A stretch of DNA of 7,494 bases from Bacteroidia bacterium. Lineage in GTDB: Bacteria; Planctomycetota; Phycisphaerae; Phycisphaerales; SM1A02. Location: NCBI GenBank assembly GCA_030054235.1, contig JASGCG010000076.1:1-7494 (forward strand), written 5' to 3'. A program made the position numbers and the translations under genes. Numbering within the stretch: the stretch's first letter is position 1; each line of letters starts with the position of its first letter. Positions 1 through 4,478 of this stretch are shown here, in pieces. The notes below the pieces were generated by a model. That model searched no databases. It worked only from the letters and a program-made list of their open reading frames with translations, and was not told the DNA's origin.

Positions 1-1071
1 GCGCTGCACGCCGCGGTCGATGACCTTGCGACGCACGAGCGCTTCAAGGGCTACGGGCCGGCGACCGGTCATGAGTTCGTGCGTGCGGCCATCGCGAACG
101 GGGACTTCCGCTCGCGTGGCATCGACATCGCCGACGACGAGATCTTCCTGAGCGATGGTTCCAAGCCTGATGCGAGCGCCGCGCTCGAAATCCTCGGCAG
201 CGGCAATCGGATTGCCGTGCCCGACCCGGTCTATCCGGTCTACGTCGACACGAACGTGATGGCCGGCAACACCGGCCCCGCGCTCGAGGGCGGTCGCTAC
301 CAAGGGCTCGCCTACCTGCCCGGCACGCCGGCCAACGGCTTCGTCGCCGAGCCGCCGAGCGAGGCCGTGGACGTTGCGTACCTGTGCTTTCCAAACAACC
401 CGACCGGCGCGGTCGCCACGCGTGCGCAGCTCGAGGCCTGGGTCGCCTACGCGCACCGCCACGGCACGATCCTGCTTTTTGACGCGGCCTACGAGGCCTA
501 CGTGCGCGATCCGGCCGTGCCGCGCTCGATCTACGAGATCCCCGGCGCGCGCGAGGTCGCGATGGAGTTCCGGAGCTTCTCGAAGAACGGCGGCTTCACC
601 GGCCTGCGCTGCGGCTACACGGTCTGCCCGAAGTCGCTGATGGGCACGACCTCCACGGGCGAGCGCATCCCGCTGCATCGCCTCTGGTCACGACGGTGGG
701 CGACCTGCAGCAACGGCGTGTCGTGGCCAGTGCAGTGCGCCGCGGCCTCGCTGTACACCGACGATGGACAACGTGAGGTGAAGGCCCTGACCGACTTCTA
801 CCTCGCCAACGCCGCGCTGCTGCGCACGGCGGTCCAGGGGCTTGGGCTCCGATGCTGGGGCGGCACGAACGCCCCGTACGTCTGGGTCGAGTGCCCCGAG
901 GGCCTGCTCTCGTGGCAGGCCTTCGATCTGTTGCTCGAGAAGGCGCAGGTCGTCATCACGCCGGGCGCAGGATTCGGCTCGTGCGGCGAGGGCTTCTTCA
1001 GGATCAGCGCCTTCAACAGCCGCGCGAACATCCACGAGACCTGCGAACGGCTCGCCGTGCTGGCCGGTTGA
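1..1071 (+). CDS. dapL: LL-diaminopimelate aminotransferase, 5' truncated
   Basis: PLP-dependent fold-type I aminotransferase that converts tetrahydrodipicolinate plus glutamate to LL-2,6-diaminopimelate and 2-oxoglutarate in the cytoplasm, feeding lysine and peptidoglycan synthesis. The frame is open from base 1 and gives 356 residues; about 50 N-terminal residues of a family usually near 400-410 lie outside the window. Numbering from base 1, visible DapL signatures are GYGP (17-20), SDGSK, a DPVYPVYVD block, NNPTG (132-136), FDAAY (D161 for the pyridine nitrogen, Y164 for the ring O3'), the Schiff-base lysine K195 in SFSKNGGFTG, NAPYVW, and the carboxylate-binding arginine R341 in SAFNSR. 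The region after K195 has LWSRRWATCSNGVS where plant-type enzymes have a different sequence, so this is probably a bacterial subtype. A GTG at 79 is an internal valine, not the start. The gene converges on the lipoprotein gene. The roles assigned to residues come from the family, not from this sequence. Confidence 0.94.
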   Translation, partial: ALHAAVDDLATHERFKGYGPATGHEFVRAAIANGDFRSRGIDIADDEIFLSDGSKPDASAALEILGSGNRIAVPDPVYPVYVDTNVMAGNTGPALEGGRYQGLAYLPGTPANGFVAEPPSEAVDVAYLCFPNNPTGAVATRAQLEAWVAYAHRHGTILLFDAAYEAYVRDPAVPRSIYEIPGAREVAMEFRSFSKNGGFTGLRCGYTVCPKSLMGTTSTGERIPLHRLWSRRWATCSNGVSWPVQCAAASLYTDDGQREVKALTDFYLANAALLRTAVQGLGLRCWGGTNAPYVWVECPEGLLSWQAFDLLLEKAQVVITPGAGFGSCGEGFFRISAFNSRANIHETCERLAVLAG

Positions 1072-1097
1072 GGCCGCGCGGCCGTACCCGCTCAATC
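1066..1097. terminator. Convergent-gene inverted repeat, possible bidirectional terminator
   Basis: The outer arms GGTTGAG (1066-1072) and CTCAATC (1091-1097) pair with one G-U wobble, and the interior holds the perfect 12-base palindrome GGCCGCGCGGCC (1072-1083). The TGA of dapL (1069-1071) and part of the stop of the opposing lipoprotein gene (1096-1098) lie in the two arms. There is no T-run on either side, so it is not a classical intrinsic terminator. It could still fold in both transcripts and separate two convergent genes. The pairing is seen; the function is inferred. Confidence 0.4.
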
Positions 1098-1929
1098 ACG
1101 GATCGATGATGTAGGGACCGACCTCGTAGGGGTGATCGTCGACGCTGATGCGGATGTTGCCGTCGACGGTGCGCAGGAGCACGCGATTTCGCCCACCGTT
1201 GAGCATGGACACGACCGTGTCGTGATCGCTGAACTGGCCCGGCAGGTCCTTCCACTCGCCCTTGGCGATGCTCGTCTTCACGGTGCCGCGCACGGTCGCC
1301 AGGTCGAACGTGCCGGCCGAGCGCTCGGGGAGCCGCAGGTCGATGTCGCCGTCCTCGTTGATCACGCGGCAGTCGGCCGAGAACGGGAAATCCGTGAGGA
1401 TCCGCACATCGCCGCCGCCGCCGTCGATCTCGATGCGATCGCGGCTGCCGTAGACCCACACATGACCGCGCGTGGTCTTGATCCGCACGGCACCCAGGCG
1501 CGGGACCTTGAGATCGACGTCGACCCGCTGGTACCACGGTTCCGCGTGGCCCGTGATGCCCGTGATGCGCATGAGCGTGCGCTCGGCCGAGGGCTGCGTG
1601 ACCGAGAGATCCTGCCGGATCTGGCCGATCGACGCTTCGGCCTCGTCATTGCGGCCGATCCCGTGGACCGCTTTTCGGGTCACGGTGAGCTCGGCGTACT
1701 CGGCATCGTCCTCGGTCGCCTCGATCGTCACGTCGCCGGCGAACAGATCGATCTCGACGTCGACGACGGGGCCGACCTTGACCTCGGTGGTCTCGCGGGC
1801 CGAGGCTCCGCCGGCGAATCCAGCGCGCCAGACGTCGACCACGTCACGCTGGATGCCCGGAGGCGGATGCGCTGTTTCGCATGCGGCGAGCAGGGCCACG
1901 GCCAGCGAAAGGAAGGCAAGCGATCGCAT
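1096..1929 (-). CDS. DUF4097-like beta-repeat lipoprotein
   Basis: Predicted 277-residue lipoprotein of unknown function, anchored to a membrane through a lipidated cysteine. MRSLAFLSLAVALLAAC has a charged N-region, a hydrophobic core and a lipobox (LAAC, Cys17), followed by Glu18. A proline-containing tether follows at about 20-26. From about 55 to the end there are repeated short strands ending in Gly-Asx turns, of the type TTRGHVWVYG, GGGGDVRI, NEDGDIDLRL, VRGTVKTS and TVDGNIRISV. This is the pattern of the DUF4097 / adhesin-like beta-solenoid family, which lacks a defined enzymatic activity. I chose the ATG at 1927-1929 because the signal peptide starts exactly there. An in-frame ATG at 1986 would add 19 residues before the signal and would overlap the divergent esterase gene. 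No Shine-Dalgarno site is visible, but a TANNNT box sits 7 bases upstream, suggesting a leaderless mRNA. Roles such as adhesion, envelope sensing or scaffolding are all possible. Confidence 0.78.
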   Translation of the reverse strand: MRSLAFLSLAVALLAACETAHPPPGIQRDVVDVWRAGFAGGASARETTEVKVGPVVDVEIDLFAGDVTIEATEDDAEYAELTVTRKAVHGIGRNDEAEASIGQIRQDLSVTQPSAERTLMRITGITGHAEPWYQRVDVDLKVPRLGAVRIKTTRGHVWVYGSRDRIEIDGGGGDVRILTDFPFSADCRVINEDGDIDLRLPERSAGTFDLATVRGTVKTSIAKGEWKDLPGQFSDHDTVVSMLNGGRNRVLLRTVDGNIRISVDDHPYEVGPYIIDP

Positions 1930-1936
1930 GGCAGCG

Positions 1937-1942
1937 AGTGTA
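1937..1942 (-). promoter_or_regulatory. Leaderless-type -10 box for the lipoprotein gene
   Basis: On the minus strand TACACT fits TANNNT and ends 7 bases before the ATG at 1929. This spacing would place the transcription start at or next to the start codon. No convincing -35 box is seen 16-18 bases upstream, and no Shine-Dalgarno site precedes the ATG, which fits leaderless expression. The motif is short and this is inferred. Confidence 0.45.
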
Positions 1943-1965
1943 TCGGTGCGCTGATCGCACGCGCG

Positions 1966-1971
1966 TAGGAT
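1966..1971 (+). promoter_or_regulatory. Leaderless-type -10 box for the esterase gene
   Basis: TAGGAT fits TANNNT and ends 6 bases before the ATG at 1978. Its first three bases are an in-frame TAG, so translation in this frame cannot start upstream and 1978 is the first possible ATG. No Shine-Dalgarno site fits between the box and the ATG. With the box on the opposite strand at 1937-1942 it makes a near-symmetric divergent promoter pair in a 48-base gap. Confidence 0.5.
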
Positions 1972-1977
1972 GGCCGC

Positions 1978-3825
1978 ATGCTCCACATGGTCCTGGCCAG
2001 CGCGTGCATGATGCAGGTCCCTCCGCGCCGCGTCGATCCGCCGATGCCGCAGCCCGCGCCGAGCGATGTGCCGATGGGACTGCCGAAGCCGGCGACGGAG
2101 CCACCTGCGAGTGCACCGACCAGTGCGCCAGCGAGCGACTCAGCGAGCGATGCGGCACCCGCAGCCACACCCGACGCTGCTGCCGCGGCCGGCGCCGCCC
2201 CGACTCGCGACTTCACGATCGATGGCGCGAAGCCCATCCTGCGGGCACGACCCGTTGCACCCACCGAGCCCCCGGCCAAGCCCGATCGGCTGCGCGTGCG
2301 CATTCCAGGCGACAAGGTCGATCTGCTCGCGGCAGGTGCCTCGAGCGGTCGGATCCTCGTCTTCTTCGTGGCTGAGGGCTCGCGGGTCGATGGCGATCCG
2401 TCCGGGGCACCCTTCTTCGAGGACCCGCAACCGATGGCCGGGATCGACGTCAAGGACATCGTCGCCGGCGTGCCGATCGAGCTGGGCGAGGGCACCGCGT
2501 GGTACCCGTACTCGATGAGCGACTTCGACGGCACGTTCAGCGTGCAAGCCGTGCTCGATCGCGACGCGACGGTGCGTGGGCACATGGGCCCTGGCAACCT
2601 GATGGGCCGGCCCACCAGGATCACGCTCTCGCGAACGGCGGAGGATGACATCACCCTCGACCTCGACGCACTCGTACCGCAGGAAACGATGCCCGAAGGC
2701 CAGATCGGCGAGGACCCCGATCGTCCGCAGCTGGTCTGGGTCAACGTGCCGAGCACCCTCGTCGCCACGCGCGGCGTGCCGGCCGTGCACCGTGCGGGCG
2801 TGATCCTGCCGCCGGGCTATCACGATACCAACCACCCTCGAAGGGTCTGGCCGACGATCTACGTGATCCCGGGCTTCGGAGGCAGGCATCTGGGCGCTGC
2901 GTCGCTCATGAAGGTGGTGCACAGCGAGATCGGCGAGGCTGCACTCCCGCCGGCCGTGTGGGTGGTGCTCGATCCCGATGGCCCGCTCGGCCATCACGGC
3001 TTTGTGGACTCGCTCGCCAACGGTCCGCGCGGCACGGCGCTCGCGACCGAACTGGTGCCGTGGCTGGAAGAACGCTTCCGCCTCGATGCTCGCCCACAGG
3101 GCCGGCTCGTGACGGGCCACTCGAGCGGTGGCTGGAGCAGCCTGTGGTTGGCGCTGACCTACCCGGAGACCTTCGGGGCCTGCTTCTCGAGTGCACCTGA
3201 TCCCATTGATTTCGCCGCGTTCCAGACGGTGGACCTGTACGCCGACCCCAATGCATACGTGGATGCCGCTGGCGCCGAGTTCCCGAGCTTCCGCGAACCC
3301 ATGCGCGATGCGTTCGACCGCGTCTGCATGAACAACCGCGACGAGATCATGATGGAATGGGTGCTCTCGCCAGCCGGCCTGAGCGGCGAGCAGTGGGATG
3401 CCTGGTGCGCGATGTGGAGCCCCATCGATTCCATCACTGGGCATCCTCGGCGGCTCGTCGATGCGACGACCGGCGCGATCGATCCTGTGGTGGTGGAGGC
3501 GTGGTCGACGCATGACCTGGCACGACGGCTGCGGCGCGACCCCGAGACCATGCTTCCCCTGTGGCGCGAGCGCGTGCACCTGGTGTGCGGCGACCGAGAC
3601 AACTTCTACCTCGAGCGTGCGGTCGAGCGCGTGCGGGTGACGCTGTCCGAACTTCCGGGAGCGGGCGCACCCGCTGACGCAGCCGTGGTGCCGGGCTACG
3701 TGGATCTTCTGCAGCGTGCGGACCATGGGACCGCGAGCGCGCTCTCCAGCCTGCGCTTCTATCCGGAGATGCGACGCTGGATCGAGTCGCATGGTGTGCC
3801 GATTGCTGCACCGGAGAAGCCATGA
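1978..3825 (+). CDS. Exported alpha/beta-hydrolase, putative esterase
   Basis: A 615-residue serine hydrolase of the putative esterase (esterase D / enterochelin-esterase-like) type; the substrate is unknown. The N-terminus MLHMVLASAC is a short hydrophobic stretch ending in a weak lipobox-like ASAC. Residues 15-75 are a Pro/Ala/Ser linker of the kind that tethers surface proteins. About 100-232 is a small domain likely rich in beta strands (RLRVRIPG, GRILVFFVAEG, SVQAVLDRD). The catalytic domain runs from about 252 to 605: a GVILPPGYHDT strand, YVIPGFGG near the oxyanion site, nucleophile S382 in GHSSGG, probable acid D541 in CGDRDNFY (D539 is the alternative), and H583 in ADHGTA. A Trp- and Asp-rich insert at about 411-520 could form a lid. 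The start is the first ATG after an in-frame TAG at 1966. The gene overlaps rlmE by ATGA. Enzyme class is secure from the triad; export is likely but the signal is atypical. Confidence 0.87.
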   Translation: MLHMVLASACMMQVPPRRVDPPMPQPAPSDVPMGLPKPATEPPASAPTSAPASDSASDAAPAATPDAAAAAGAAPTRDFTIDGAKPILRARPVAPTEPPAKPDRLRVRIPGDKVDLLAAGASSGRILVFFVAEGSRVDGDPSGAPFFEDPQPMAGIDVKDIVAGVPIELGEGTAWYPYSMSDFDGTFSVQAVLDRDATVRGHMGPGNLMGRPTRITLSRTAEDDITLDLDALVPQETMPEGQIGEDPDRPQLVWVNVPSTLVATRGVPAVHRAGVILPPGYHDTNHPRRVWPTIYVIPGFGGRHLGAASLMKVVHSEIGEAALPPAVWVVLDPDGPLGHHGFVDSLANGPRGTALATELVPWLEERFRLDARPQGRLVTGHSSGGWSSLWLALTYPETFGACFSSAPDPIDFAAFQTVDLYADPNAYVDAAGAEFPSFREPMRDAFDRVCMNNRDEIMMEWVLSPAGLSGEQWDAWCAMWSPIDSITGHPRRLVDATTGAIDPVVVEAWSTHDLARRLRRDPETMLPLWRERVHLVCGDRDNFYLERAVERVRVTLSELPGAGAPADAAVVPGYVDLLQRADHGTASALSSLRFYPEMRRWIESHGVPIAAPEKP

Positions 3826-4478
3826 AGGAAGTCCAGGACCACTTCTTCCGGCTGGCCAAGGAACAGGGCTTCCGGGCGCGTAGCGCCTTCAAGCTGATCG
3901 AGATCGATGACCGCAAGAAGCTCATCCGCAAGGGCGACCGCGTGCTCGACATGGGCGCTGCCCCTGGCTCGTGGACGCAGGTGGCGGCCGAGCGTGTCGG
4001 GCCCAAGGGTGCCGTGGTGGCCGTCGATCTGAAAGCCATCGACCCTCGGGGATTGCCGCAGCACGTGACGTTGCTGCAGTCGGACCTGATGGATCTGGCG
4101 CCCGAGCACTTCGGAGGCGTGCCCTTCGACGTGGTGATCAGCGACATGGGGCCAGACACGAGCGGCGATCCCTTCGGCGATTCGATCCGCAGCGTGAACC
4201 TGTGCAACGAACTGCTGGACCGATTCCCGCGCTGGCTGCGCAAGGGCGGTCACGCGACGATGAAGGTGTACGAGGGGAGCGAATACCCTGCGCTGCTCAA
4301 GCGCTGCGCGGCGCTCTTTGCCGAGAGCAAGGGCTTCAAGCCCAAATCGAGCCGGGCCGAGAGCGTGGAGATGTTCGTGACCTGCAAGGGCTACAAAGGC
4401 CCAGCAGCCGACGACGGATCACGCACAGCCAAGGCGAAGCCCCGTGGCTGGGGCGATGGCCCCGTCACGGAACCGTGA
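3822..4478 (+). CDS. rlmE: 23S rRNA (uridine 2'-O)-methyltransferase RlmE
   Basis: A 218-residue SAM-dependent methyltransferase of the FtsJ/RrmJ family, which methylates the 2'-OH of the A-loop uridine (U2552 in E. coli) of 23S rRNA during late large-subunit assembly. The full K-D-K-E tetrad is present: K24 in RARSAFKL, D108 in VISDMGPD, K148 in ATMKVYEG and E183 in SRAESVEMF. The SAM-binding motif I is VLDMGAAPGSW (41-51), and VVAVDL (65-70) holds the acidic residue expected to bind the SAM ribose. Length is typical, with an N-terminus shorter than E. coli's and an extra low-complexity, charged tail of about 28 residues (191-218). The ATG overlaps the esterase stop as ATGA, so translation is probably coupled. 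The last 14 bases overlap the opposing large secreted-protein gene. No residue key to catalysis is missing. Confidence 0.97.
   Translation: MKEVQDHFFRLAKEQGFRARSAFKLIEIDDRKKLIRKGDRVLDMGAAPGSWTQVAAERVGPKGAVVAVDLKAIDPRGLPQHVTLLQSDLMDLAPEHFGGVPFDVVISDMGPDTSGDPFGDSIRSVNLCNELLDRFPRWLRKGGHATMKVYEGSEYPALLKRCAALFAESKGFKPKSSRAESVEMFVTCKGYKGPAADDGSRTAKAKPRGWGDGPVTEP
4465..4478. repeat. Palindromic overlap of two convergent stop codons
   Basis: TCACGGAACCGTGA is a palindrome with only the central AA unpaired. Its outer triplets are the stop codon of rlmE (TGA 4476-4478, plus strand) and that of the large secreted-protein gene (TCA 4465-4467, TGA on the minus strand). The overlap of the two coding regions is therefore exactly the palindrome, and both proteins end in Thr-X-Pro (TEP and TVP). 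It may form a small hairpin in either mRNA. Confidence 0.7.

Noticed and set aside
1132..1968. Open frame on the plus strand opposite the lipoprotein gene
   Set aside because: The minus-strand reading has a lipobox and beta-repeat pattern; the plus-strand product is Asp/Ala/Arg-rich without any domain.
2468..2530. Search for tRNA genes or CRISPR arrays in gene interiors and spacers
   Set aside because: No cloverleaf-like segment or regularly spaced repeat was seen here or elsewhere in the window.
2140..3792. 550-residue open frame on the minus strand
   Set aside because: Shadow of the esterase gene, whose catalytic triad and coupled downstream gene settle the strand.
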